Shown here: one piece after another, positions 46,299-57,600 of the stretch
How positions within the stretch are numbered: position 1 is the stretch's first letter
Layout of the letters: every line of letters starts with the position of its first letter
Source of the DNA: Ulota crispa
Taxonomy: Eukaryota; Streptophyta; Bryopsida; Orthotrichales; Orthotrichaceae
Length of the DNA stretch: 64,000 nt
Direction: 5' to 3'
Assembly: GCA_963920765.1 (NCBI GenBank)
Contig: OY987246.1
Span: 10,350,868 to 10,414,867, forward strand
The notes under the pieces: model-generated
The model's database searches: none
The model's input: the letters and a program-made list of their open reading frames with translations, nothing else
What the model was told of the DNA's origin: nothing
Program-made: the position numbers and the translations under genes

Positions 46299-47199
46299 CC
46301 CCTAAATCCCTAGGGCCTTTATTCTGTCAAAAGACACTCAAAATTGTCATTTCTATTGCAAAGAGTAAAAAAGTTTGAAAATTGGTCTTTTTGCATATTT
46401 AATTATTGGATCTTGTACTAGACTAGTATACAAATGTGGAAACAAAAATTCAAAAACTTTGATTGCATAGATTGCAAGATATTTGCATTCAAAGTGTCAA
46501 AAACAAACTCATTTGCACCTTGTATGATTAGATTATTTGACTCTGAACTTTTTTAACTTAAAATTTTTGCACCACAGAGTTTTGGGGTTTATTTTTCAAT
46601 GGTGAAAAATTGAGTTGAGAATCTTTGGAAAAAAAACTAAAACAAAAAATACTTGATTTTTATTCTTAAAAAGAACATTAGGTAGAAGAAGGCATGAGAT
46701 TGAACAAAAACTTAAATTGCTAATAACCTTGCAATGGAATTGAAACTCAATAATCCCAATGGTGAGGTTGTTCTAGAAAGAAAACTTCACCCTCTCCAAC
46801 AATTATTTTTGAAAAAGTGTTAAAATTGCATTAAAAAATGAAGTTTATAAGTTAATTTTTCAAGAAGATGCTTGAGGTGCCCAGAAAACAAGATTGTCCA
46901 TAACTTTCTCATGACTAGTCCAAATGGAATGAATCAAAGCTTCACATGTAGAAAAAACTATAACCTATAAGTAGAAAATTTTTAAAAAGAAATTTTTGGA
47001 AAAAAATAATTTTTGCCCAATCTCCATATATTTTTGCTTATTTAGGCATAACTTTTGCTCTTGGGCATATATTGGAATAAAAATTATATTCCCCAAAAGC
47101 TAATGTGTTTTCCTATCTTCAAAAAAAGTTTCAAAAAATAAGGACAAAAATTGAGGCCAAAGGTACTTGCCCAAAATCCCATTTGTCAGGATTTAGGGG
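46299..47199. mobile_element. TTAA element, family A (copy A7)
   Basis: TTAA 46295-46298, left end CCCCTAAATCCCTAGGGCC, right end AGGATTTAGGGG, TTAA 47200-47203. Length 901 bp. The left half matches 2565-3140 (for example TTGTACTAGACT.GTATA and the ATAACCTTGCAATGGAATTG block). No open frame of note. Confidence 0.8.
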
Positions 47200-47203
47200 T
47201 TAA

Positions 47204-48955
47204 AAGGAAAAAGCTTATGAAGAGATTACAGTAACCATTACACCAAATCTTGAATATGTTGTGCAAATATACTTATACAGTGATTCACAAAGATGAGTCA
47301 GTGTTTGGCTGCTTTTCAATAAATAAGCAATGCCATCACATGGAGTGAACAATTCAACAAGTAAAAAATCATTTTAAAGAGCAAAAGCTTTACTGATTAT
47401 TCACATGAAAATTGAAAACATAATACACATGATATATGGAAGCACAAAAAGTTTAAAATCAAACCCCCTCATTGACTTAGTTTTGGATTTGTGTGTATAC
47501 ACACACTCAAGAATCAATAAATATTACACATTTTTGGAAAGATCCTTCAAAACCACTAAGAGACCTTGGTTCCTCAAAGGAAATCATCTTTGTACAAATA
47601 GGCATCACTTGTTAATAAAAGATGGACATATTATATTTTGGAACATAATTTTTTATTTGTTAGTGATATGGTGTCCATTAGAAGAAAAATGTGTCCTAAA
47701 CAACTAATTCACAACAACTATAAATATCCTAGACAAATGTACAAGAATTCCATTACAATCATTTAGGACATTTGCAATTGTTGTGAACCAATTGTTTAGA
47801 ACACATTTTTCTTCTAGTTCTTTGTATTTTACTCTTAGTTGAGCTTGATTAAACAAAATCTAACCATTGAAATCTAACCATTAAGGATATGTCCAAGAAT
47901 GTGAAAATGTAACCTAGCTCTTCATGTAAAATGATATCCCTCACCATTCCTGTGGTTCAACATGCTACTGCCCACTATAAGGGTCTCTTTCCATGTTATG
48001 TAGTTCATTTTGACAGACAAAAGACTTTTTTTCAGTTTTGTCCAAGGTTAAGTAAAACTACTCAACAGACTCTTTACGTACAACCGGCTCAAGGGCCGTT
48101 CACACTTATGTCCCAAGCCATAAATTCCATTGAATTTTCAAAACTCCATTTTGTAAAACTAGGAATACAAGCTTCACACTATCACCCAAGAATTAAATCT
48201 TAGTTCATTTAAATTTACATGATACCACATTTTGGAAAGTTTTAGTTTAAGAGAAAGGAGACTTGCCTGCCAAAATTTGGTTCAACAGATATTCAAAACC
48301 AACTTGGGAGCCAAGTCCCAACAATTTTGCTGCATAAATTATTAAAAAATATGGTTTTTTCTAATTTCTCTATTTTGCCTTTTGCAACCCAACTAAGGTT
48401 GGAGTGTTAAGCTAAACCACGATTTAAACATTTGGAACCGTGGACGTATTGTGAACCTCCCTTTTGGACTAAGGTTTACTCTTCCAACCAATATCCTCTG
48501 CAAGGGGTACACAATAGTCATCTCCAAATAATGGAAGGCCCCTTAGGGCTAGACCCCAAACCAATTTCCTGGAAGATCTTGAGCTTCGTTGGTAAAAATC
48601 TTACATTTCTCAAATTCAATTGGTCTTTCCATACAATATTGCCTATGTACATATACTATTATTTCAAACTTTCCAAAAATCTAGTCAATTTTATTTAAAT
48701 GATTCAAATATCAACAGGATTTTTTTGACATTTCACTTGGTTGACATTCTACTGTTTTTCAGATTTCCCCGCTCATTGCCCCCAAACCAACCACATGTAA
48801 ATTAATTTATAAAATTTGAGAAGCACATTGGTAAAGCAAGCTTGCCAAGAGAAAAGGTTAGTTGACATGCATACTTGTGGAACCAGAGTGGCATAATCTC
48901 AGTATTTATACAAACCAGGATAAAAGTAATAATTTGCTCCCTATTTTTACATTCT
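47204..48955. other. Gene-free stretch with one hairpin MITE
   Basis: Contains the hairpin at 47676-47818. The plus-strand frames at 47405-47707, 47931-48203 and 48432-48805 have no recognisable domains; the first runs into the MITE. Confidence 0.3.
47676..47818. mobile_element. Hairpin MITE with CATTAGAAGAAAAATGTG ends
   Basis: Left CATTAGAAGAAAAATGTGTC and right ACACATTTTTCTTCTAG are complementary, as are the inner CACAACAACTATAAAT and CAATTGTTGTG parts. The end sequence differs by one base from the CACTAGAAGAAAA type at 35361. A target duplication is not clear. Confidence 0.6.
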
Positions 48956-48959
48956 TTAA

Positions 48960-49546
48960 CCTTTAAATGATTGAAAGGCCGTTTGCGACTAGTACAATAC
49001 AGGGTATTTTTCTTGTATTTGGATTGGATCCATACCTCTACTACATTTGAGACCAACAAAGAAGTTGGAGAATATCAATGCAATTCTAGTGAGCTACTTG
49101 AGATCCCAAATTGAAATTTCTTATTGGTAGCAAATGACAATTATACGTTGGGGTATATACTATGGCCTACGATTGTTTAACCCTTAAAGGACGGATGGAT
49201 CACTGTGGCTTGCCTTGCCTGTAGCAGTCTACAATGTTTTGCACATGGGCACCAGTAGTATTATTTCAAAAAGTTGGAAAAGTCAACAGTGCATGGTGCC
49301 CTCATAAAAATTGCAAGAAGGGCAGCTTGAGAGCTAACACCATGTTTCTAAATCTTATCACAATTTAGGTTACAAAAAAAAAATGAATGCATCTCAAGAG
49401 TTAATTTTTTGTCTTCCATGATGGACATGTGTTTATGGTCACTTTAGAAAAAAATCATATGAAAAACAACTTTTTTTTTAATCACATAATCCTTTTTCAG
49501 AGCTGAAGGACGTTTTCTGTCCTTCTTGATGTTTAGGAGTTAAGGG
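48960..49546. mobile_element. Family E MITE split by a family F element at its own TTAA
   Basis: TTAA 48956-48959, left end CCTTTAAATGATTGAAAGGC. The element matches 36863-37088 inverted, up to GATTGTTTAA at 49180. Its last bases, GGG, and the outer TTAA (49547-49550) lie only after the inserted element 49181-49539. The intact terminus would read GTTTAA-GGG-TTAA, as in the other copy (GTTTAAGGGTTAA at 37080-37092). Confidence 0.75.
49181..49539. mobile_element. Family F element inserted into TTAA
   Basis: Left end CCCTTAAAGGACGGATGG, right end CTTGATGTTTAGGAG; flanked by TTAA at 49177-49180 and 49540-49543. Internal blocks (GTCAACAGTGCATGGTGCCC, TTGCAAGAAGGGCAGC) recur, inverted, at about 13695-13750 and 29215-29250. 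About 359 bp, non-coding. Confidence 0.7.
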
Positions 49547-49550
49547 TTAA

Positions 49551-50090
49551 TGATATTATTCTCCAAGGTTAGAGAATAATTCAGGTTCCAAATCCAAATC
49601 TAAATTCCAAATTTCCAAATTCAATCTCCTGATGGTGAATAGCTAAACTCTTACACACTTTCTGGCCGGTAGAAAGTTGAAATTTTATACCCTGGCCCCA
49701 CAAAATGACATGTTATCTAACGTCAGCCCTTGCCAAGAGCCATTGTCACTTATCTTTAGACAGTGAAGTTTACGCCCTGCAACCAATGAATCTCCCACCA
49801 TGATGCAAAGTGGCTTATAATGCCATGTACCACGCATTGCCCATATCCATGTGCAGTGCACATGGATATCAGCATCAATGGTAACAGCAACATCAATCGT
49901 TCATCAATATCAATACTGCACTTGTACTGGACCGTCACAGGATGACTTGAATTTGCATGTAACCCAACCCCAATACATTTTTTCACATTGAATTCTCCCA
50001 CGAATCTCACTCCCTCACTCACACAAGCAAAAGAATTACCCCTCACGGCCACTTGGTCTCTCCATTTTTGGACGTGCTTAAAGTTTTTGA
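49551..50090. other. Spacer with a worn half of a family G element
   Basis: 49560-49720 resembles one arm of the Mutator-like element at 11810 (TTCCAAATTCAATCTCCTGA TGGTG; AGTTGAAATTT). The rest is gene-free and less AT-rich. A minus-strand frame at 49756-50052 has no recognisable domain. Confidence 0.35.
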
Positions 50091-51008
50091 ATGTACAGTA
50101 CAGTACCCAGAAGTAAACATACGTACTGCCCTCTTTTGGCAGTGAAAAACTTGCCTAAAATTTGCATGGTATAAAGTATAATTGACATTTTTTTGTTGTG
50201 CATCACAATTTTGTAATTCTTATGTAATCCTAAACAAGTATATCAAATTTTAGATTTAGAAAACCTAAATTCCATTTTTAATGAATTTTTTTGTATCAAC
50301 TTCATGGTTTGTACATGATAATTGATTGAAAAACATTGGTGATGAATTTTTGAGATTTGATTGCATGGGTATACAGGTAACATCCATATGCACATCCTCC
50401 ATGCTAAAAAGAAGCCTCTTAAGCAACAAAAATGTGATCTTGAAAGGATTCAGTCAATTTTAGTGTGACTTGTGATATGTTCAAAATTTTGTAAAATAGT
50501 TATTTTTAATTTTGAACTTTTCTCTCACCAAGTAAACATAATATCATGTTCAAAACCACAAACTTAGTCACAATGTATGATTCAAATAGCAAAAATTGAT
50601 TATCATATAGAAATATCTGTTTTACAAGATTTTGGACATATCACAAGTCACACTAAATCTTTTGAAAATCACATTTTTGTTGCTTAAGAGGCTTCTTTTT
50701 AGCATGGAGGATGTGCATATGGATGTTACCTATACACCCATGCAATCAAATCTCAAAAATTCATCACCAATGTTTTTCAATCAATTATCATGTACAAACC
50801 ATGAAGTTGATACAAAAAAATTCATTAAAAATGGAGTTTAGATTTTCTAAAACTAAAATTTGGTATGCTTGATAAGAATTGCATAAGGATTACAAAATTA
50901 TGGAGCACAGCAAGATAATGCCATTTATACCCTATATTATGCAAGTTATAAAGCAAGTTCTTTAGCTGTCAAAACCGTTATATATGTTTACTTCCGGGTA
51001 CTGTACAT
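50091..51008. mobile_element. Giant foldback element (about 0.9 kb)
   Basis: The left arm from ATGTACAGTAC to about 50540 is the inverted complement of the right arm from about 50600 to 51008. The match is close: AAGAAGCCTCTTAAGCAACA is mirrored by TTGTTGCTTAAGAGGCTTCT, and GGTTTGTACATGATAATTGA by TCAATTATCATGTACAAACC. The arms are 350-450 bp and the centre is short. The left end has an extra AGTAC. No target duplication is certain. The frame at 50632-50841 is just part of an arm. Class unknown. Confidence 0.8.
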
Positions 51009-53110
51009 ACAGGTCTAATATAAAAAGGTTAACATGGAGGATTGTTTTGGAGATGATGCGTGAAATAAGAATTTTAGATTTTGAAGTTTAGGTTAAATTC
51101 ATATGGTCGTATCTATCATTTTTAGTGCTAATGTACTAAAACGAAACTTGAATAATAAAATTTGTGACATACACAAGGGGAACAAAGTGCCACATGCTTC
51201 CGCAATAACAATCTCTTTGTAATGTTTTGTTTTGTTTTTTTTGTTTTTTGTTTTTTTGGTGGTTTTTATAGTTAACAAGCTTGTTTTTTTGCAAGGACAG
51301 GTTTACTCAAGAGTTGAATTTTAATAGGATTTTCAAATATTTTTTATTTGTTGTAATTCTACCAAAGTGCGTGCTCTAGTAATGTTGAATTAGATTGTTA
51401 TGTGATAGAGTTACCTCTCCAAGATACTTGAAAGAAAAACTATGATAGCAACAACAAAGAAACAAATGCTTTTGATTGTGAGTGACATGAGTTTAAATCA
51501 CCCATCAATAAGGAATGGGTTGGTTGAGCATTTTGGGATTGACCATCATTATTGGCAACATGTTTTTTGCACAATCAAGAGTACCATGCTTTCAGGGATA
51601 CCTAAATGATGAGAGCCGAAGGTGCCTAAGAAAAAGCAAACCTTCCTCTTCAAATCATGACCATAAATCAATGCAAATCAACAGGGGTTCATGCGAAGCA
51701 CAAACAAAACATGTCCCTGTAAACACTCCCCATGGTATCACTGGTAACTTACCGTACCTCACTTCTCTTGTTTGTTTGGGGTACAGACTACAGAAACAAT
51801 GAGAGCTCTCAAAGTGAGGGTCTCCTTTCCAGAGATTTTTTTTTTGTTACTATAGCAATACAAAGTATAGAATGTGTGCAAGTATGGAAGAAAAAAAAAT
51901 TGAAACATCCACATGTGCACGTTCATCTATAAAATCTGCTATTATTAACAACTTTTGTCCATATGATAAGAAACTAATGTTACATAGAGAAGGTCTTGTA
52001 GATTTAAGTTAATCATTTCACCCTTTTTTAGCCCTTAAGATATTAGTATCAACAAAAAGTATGATTCTGGCAAGAATTTGAGTTTAAAAAAAGAAGAAGC
52101 TACCCACGTGTATCTCACAAACATATATGATTACAAAACAAGTTTCAATCAACAAAAATAAATTACAAATTTGTCCTCACAATACTTTGGCACATAGTAT
52201 CTCAATAGTAGATTTTTGAAAAATGTTGCAGTGTGCCACGTGGCAATATATGATTGGGAAACACCTGCTATTAGTGTACGAGGCAATTTCATTTGACTGA
52301 AAAGAGCTTGCGGAATTAGGTATCAACATATAGAATACTGATTTTGAAAAGAAACCATATCACAAACAACAATCTAGAATGTACTGTACAACAATGAACA
52401 TATCCTTTCGACAATTTATAATCACATCCTAAATTACCAACGTATATACATATATCAAGAGTTTTGTAATGTTGACTTGGGAACGTGACAACACAAGTTA
52501 CCAAAGAGATACAATGATATAGAATTCCAAGCTCACAAACCTTGGGTTCCTAAACCAATATTATTATGCTCGTAATAGCACCTAAATATAGAAGCGTTCA
52601 ATAAAACAATAAATCGAAATAATGACAATAAAGCATTCAATGTTTTAGTTGCTTCATTGCAAAATGAAAAAATGATTATAATGTTTTAGTAATGATTTAG
52701 CATTTGTACCTTATTAGTTGTACGTATTGATATTCGAGTGAAATTTGTTGTTGTTTGTTTGTTTGTTTGAGTGTGGGGTATCATACCATCTGAATGGTCA
52801 CGTTTGCCTTTCCGCAATTGCCAATTTTGTGTAATCATGTTTACTTGTAATTGAATGTGACTGTTGGGCGTGTGAAAGTGCCTTGGTTAGGGGACGGGGC
52901 CACGGGGGTGGGATTTCCATTGCCCTTAGTGGATTTTGTGCAATAAGAGAGAATGTGATCTTGGTAAGGGTGATAGGTAGGGTGATAATAGGGAGCGGGG
53001 AGGGGGGTAAGCTTAGTGAGATGTTGAGGAGAAGCCATCTCCCCAAAGAGCAGCTCCAATGGATACACCAAAAGAAATTATCATCCACGTGGGCAGGGGA
53101 GTGATAATAT
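51009..53110. other. Gene-free stretch before the DUF789 gene
   Basis: AT-rich to about 52800, then richer in GC. The plus-strand frame 51515-51802 (95 codons) and the minus frame 52798-53316 (172 codons) have no domain that I recognise. The latter overlaps other frames in the same GC-rich patch and looks like chance. Confidence 0.3.
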
Positions 53111-54413
53111 GCCAATATGGTCCCCAGATTTCCAAATGCAGTTATCCACAATAACAGGAATACAGTCACAAATGGTGGGTGGGGACCTGAGAGAAATTTG
53201 TGGCAAGGAGGCAAGTCAGGCAACTCAGCTGAGACTACTGGGAGGATGATATTCGTTAACGAGCAATTTTCGATGCGGATGAAGAATCTGATGTACAGCA
53301 AGCCGGGCCGGCCCATGACGCAGGGCTCGCGTGTGTCTCACTTCGTGCCGAAGGGTCCGGAACCTGCGAGAGTCTTCGTCCAGCGGTCGGGGCGATTCTC
53401 TCAGCAGTCGCCGAACGGAGGCCTAAGCGCGGGGTGGCGGCGACTGATAGTAATTAGGGTAGTTAGCCACATATGCTCGGGTCTGGGAACAAAGGGGCCT
53501 CGTGTACATCACGAGATTGTTGTTCGCCCTATTGCGACTTGGATTTGCCGTCGTCTTGCATTCCCCGTGCTGCGTGATCGTCGAATCGTGCGAAGAAGAA
53601 GCCTTGTAGCGACATTTTGAGTTATTTAGTGCTCCATTTGGTGACTTGTGCAGGAAGCGGTGCGCGTTTTTATGCGAGTGCTGGAAGGTTCTGCAAGTGT
53701 TTTGTGGTCTTACGACTGGTACTCTATCGCCGTGTTTGAGGCGGAGTTGTTTGACAACCGAGAGTATTGGTTTGAAGAAGAAGAAGTCGAAGACGCCTCG
53801 GTTGTTGTGGGAAGAGTGGAGTGTTAGTAGTAGTGAAGTCGTCCTGGAGAAGGGGAACAGGAGAGAGTTGTGATGTGCAACCTTGCATTTTGTTTTCTGA
53901 TTTGAATATCGCAGGAATTTTAAGCCGACGGCCTGTTTAACGCGGTTTAATCGCTATTTTTGTAGGATTTTGGTTTTGGTTTGTGTCACTGATCAGGCCA
54001 ATCGAGTGGCTGTTGAGTTCCAGGTGTGCTCATGTTCGTTTTCCGCAAACGACAGTACTCTGTTTTGCAATCGGTGTCTTTGTTAAAGGTGTTTAGTTTG
54101 GAGAACATATAGTTGGAGATTCGTGAGGAATATTTGATTTGCAGACGATCTTGGTTAATCTCCGGTGAGTGCGTGGTTATCGTCCATTGAGGCATTGTGG
54201 AGTGGTTGTTTTTGATTGTGAGATATGGAGCCGTGTTAATATTTCATGCGAGTGTAAGAAGTTTAGCATTTGGCTAGGTTAACCAGATTACAGAGTTTAC
54301 AAAGTGGACGTCAGTAAGGTATCAGAGGTCGATAGGGAGACAGTGTTTTGGTGTGAGATTGCGTTTGAAAGGTGTATGAGAGTTTTCCAATCGAAGTAGA
54401 ACAGTTGGAATCT
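53111..54413 (+). promoter_or_regulatory. Promoter, long 5' UTR or 5' intron of the DUF789 gene
   Basis: GC-richer DNA directly upstream of the first coding exon. A plus-strand frame, 53117-53620, is open for 167 codons but Arg/Ser/Gly-rich without a domain and out of register with the gene. The composition and position fit an untranslated exon plus 5' intron, as is common in plants. Exact transcription and splice sites cannot be fixed from sequence. Confidence 0.4.
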
Positions 54414-56898
54414 ATGGTTGGTCCAGCTTCCTCCAGAGTCACCGATAGTGAGGGCTTGCATCTGAGCGATCGTAGTGGCGAGAAGTATCGTTGGCAAGCC
54501 CATGCTAAAGGTAATGCGCAGAGCAACTGGCATTTAAGGCAACCGAATATGAAGCATTCTCTTGGAGGAGAGTATGGGAGACAGAATGGCCAGAGAATCA
54601 ACAAGGGAGCAGTTTACAAGGCAGAAGGGGCGCCGGTTGTTAATGGAAGAAACTATCCGCTATCATCGACCTCTTCCTCTGGTCGTGCTGAGCATGCTCC
54701 ATCTAACGAGGATCGCTTCCTTGAAGTTACGACTCCTTGTGTGAAAACTCAAAACCTCGGGAAGGTACTTATCTTTCGGACATCATAAAATTGCAATGAA
54801 CTCCGAGCATAGAACTCAGGATTTTGCTTGATTCCTTGCACTTCAGATCGGGAACTGTTAAATGATAATCATCTACCCGGTTGCAGACATCCACACTTCA
54901 AGTTATGCTCTTTGCGGCACCAATTAGATTGAATGACTTCTCTGCTGTCGCTACGTTGTTATAGTCCTTAATTTTTGTATAAGGAGATTCTGACGATGTG
55001 GTTTAGCAACATTGTATCTCTCTTACTTCTCGCAGCTCCCAATCGGGAGACATACTTTGTTCTTCGATTCTGTCATTGCAAATAAAACTTAACCGTCTAA
55101 TTATAGACAATGACGTTGCTCGACTTGGAGTTGATCATTCTTTAGATGAGTCATATGGTTGATTCTATATTTCTAGTGGACTGTCTCGTGCGTGCAAGTA
55201 CTTTGTTTCGGCATTTCATACGTGTGGCACGACAGCAGGGCTTAAAGCGTTAGGCGGAGTAACTTGGACCAGTTTGGTTTCGTGTTGGGATTCTTTATAG
55301 TACCTGTTTCAGAAATTTTCGATTTTCACTTACTGTTGATCATCCTTCAGATCGAGAATCTTGGATCATGGTTTCTCACACTTGTGTGTAATTATCTGCA
55401 GTCCCGTGTACGCGATGCTTCACAGAAGAGGTGTTTCAACCCCGAAGAGGCAACTTTCTTCAGTCTGGGAGATTTATGGGACTCTTTCGACGAATGGAGT
55501 GCTTATGGTGCCGGCGTGCCCTTGGTGCTGAATGGTGGCGAAAGCGTAGTCCAGTACTACGTCCCGTATCTTTCTGCTATTGAACTTTACACATTATCAT
55601 CAAGGCGGCCAGATTTTTCTACTGGATCCAGGTGCTTGTTTAGAGCATCCCCATGGATACAAAGATTTATGCATATACCCATGGTGTTGCAGATTTTAGG
55701 TTGCTGAAAGGATCCAGTTTCTTGTGTCGATGTGCTTGAGCGATGTCTCCTGGAAGGGTATCTCTTAGTACTTGTGATTCCTTCGGCTGTGACAGACATT
55801 GTAAGTAATGATACGCTCTAATTTATATAACTCCATATGTTTTGGTTCTTGTGAACAACGTTAGTGTAGATTCTGTGCTCATAAATTAAGTTGAGTAACT
55901 TAGTGATTCTTATTCCGTGCAGGAATCGAGGGTCCGAGAGTGATGCAAGTAGTGAAGCAAGTAGTGATGGTGAAAGTGAACGCACCTTTCGTGGCTACAA
56001 GGGTTCCGAAAATTCGTCAAGTAAGATAGGTGCTTTAGGGAGCAGTTCTAGGATGAAGTGTCGACCGTTTAAACATGGAGATGAGGAAGGGGAGGTTTGG
56101 TACTGTTTTGAGACAATATCGCCGTACAGTCGTGTACCTCTTGTTGATAAGGTTCGTTTTATTTCATCCTTGACCAATTTCGAAAGCTCCAAATCTCCAG
56201 TAGTCACATCTTTTCACACTGATTTTTGCTGAAGAATGTGAATGTAATTGTAGAATATTTTACGTAGACATCTATCAATTCTAGGTTCTCGTTGGTAGTT
56301 GAGGATTCCCTTGAATGTTTCCTCTGTAAATTACAGATAACGGAGCTTTCACGAAATTTTCCGAAGCTACGCACACTGGAAAGCCACGAACTTTTGCCGA
56401 ACAGTTTTCTCTCGGTAGCTTGGTATCCAATCTATCGAATCCCAACTGGACCCACTCTTCGGGATTTGGATGCTTGCTTCCTCACATTTCATCCTCTGTC
56501 AAAACCATTGCAAGCTGAAGGAGGTATTATCACGACCACCCGTCTGTTAAAGGGATCAAATATTTGTTAGGGTTCATTTAATATATCGCTATTTTTGGCA
56601 CGATTAGTCTTGTTCTCCTTCTCTTTTGATGAGCTGACTCTTGGTTTTGGTGGCAGATGCTTCTTTGATGTTACCTCGTCGTCACAAGCGCGTTAAGCCG
56701 AAAAAGGCTCCTCTGGGTACTCAGGCGCTCGATGTGTTTGCGCTTGCTTCCTACAAGCTCCGTGGTGCTGTTTGGTCTTCCGATTTGGAGACGCGTCAGG
56801 ATCTACAGGAGGCTGCTTATGAGCATCTCACGAATAACGGTGTGCAACATGGGGATTTCAACTATTTTACTTCTCGCAGTACTCCGAATCGTCGTTGA
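54414..56898 (+). CDS. DUF789-family protein (5 exons)
   Basis: Exons are 54414-54764, 55402-55631, 55923-56151, 56337-56523 and 56657-56898; all four junctions are GT-AG and in phase (0, 2, 0, 1), giving 412 aa. DUF789 is a plant protein family without an established biochemical role. Family hallmarks here: the [13 protein letters not shown] segment near residue 100; [20 protein letters not shown] and [20 protein letters not shown] in exon 2; an acidic/Ser linker in exon 3 ([16 protein letters not shown]) followed by [16 protein letters not shown]; then [20 protein letters not shown] and [14 protein letters not shown] in exon 4; and [16 protein letters not shown] with a terminal FNYFTSR in exon 5. 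The N-terminal 95 residues are not conserved and look disordered. The ATG at 54414 is the first in frame; upstream only GTG is available. No membrane segment or transit peptide is obvious. Confidence 0.9.
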
Positions 56899-57600
56899 GC
56901 CGCTAGAGTGGACTCTAGCATCTCCCTGTATCTATTGCCCTCCATCACTATGGTCAACCTTTGACTGCGATGCTAAAGTATTCATCTCGTCAAATAGCGG
57001 CCAATGGCAATCTCTCGAATTCTTTCCCAGAGTTGCCGAGCCAGCTTTGGGAAGTTGCATTATCTGCATTGGCATTGTGAATTGGCCAGGTAGGCTGCAG
57101 TTTCAGTTTTTTTCGTTTATCTGAAACAAAAAAATTAAAAATGAGAAAATCGAAGAATTTTGTTTTTTTTAGTGATTGCACTTCATTCGAGCTTTGTAGG
57201 ATAGGTCGGAGGCAGAGTTTTTTTGTAGCCTCACAGGCTTTTGCCGAACGCAGGGCTTATTTAGGAACATCAATACGTAACATTTGGAAACTATTGATGA
57301 CGCGTAATCTTATGTGTAATGGTAGTTGAAGTGACAATCTTTAGTAGGGACAAGGGAGGAGAAGAATACTCTTATTAGCTATTCCTGTAATGCTTCTGTC
57401 TTCATAGCATCATTTTCAGAGGCTTGGATCTAAGATCTAGTGCACTGATGACAGTACTCGGGACCTCCGTTTTTTTCTTCCACACCAAGTGCTACATGTT
57501 GTTGACCTTCAACATTTTATTTGCTGTAAATGTCTTGAGAAATAAATGTCGGATATCTGTATTCCTGTCTGCTGTTTTGAAATCTTTGACCCTTTGACAT
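56899..57600 (+). other. 3' UTR and downstream region of the DUF789 gene
   Basis: Moderately GC-balanced sequence follows the TGA. AATAAA at 57541-57546 is a plausible poly(A) signal about 640 bp after the stop. Further introns in the 3' UTR cannot be excluded. Confidence 0.45.

Noticed and set aside
52798-53316. Minus-strand frame of 172 codons
   Set aside because: No recognisable domain, and it overlaps the region upstream of the DUF789 gene. GC-rich sequence with few stops explains it.
53117-53620. Plus-strand frame of 167 codons before the DUF789 gene
   Set aside because: Arg/Ser/Gly-rich without a domain, in a GC-rich patch where the opposite strand is open too. A 5' UTR or promoter fits better.
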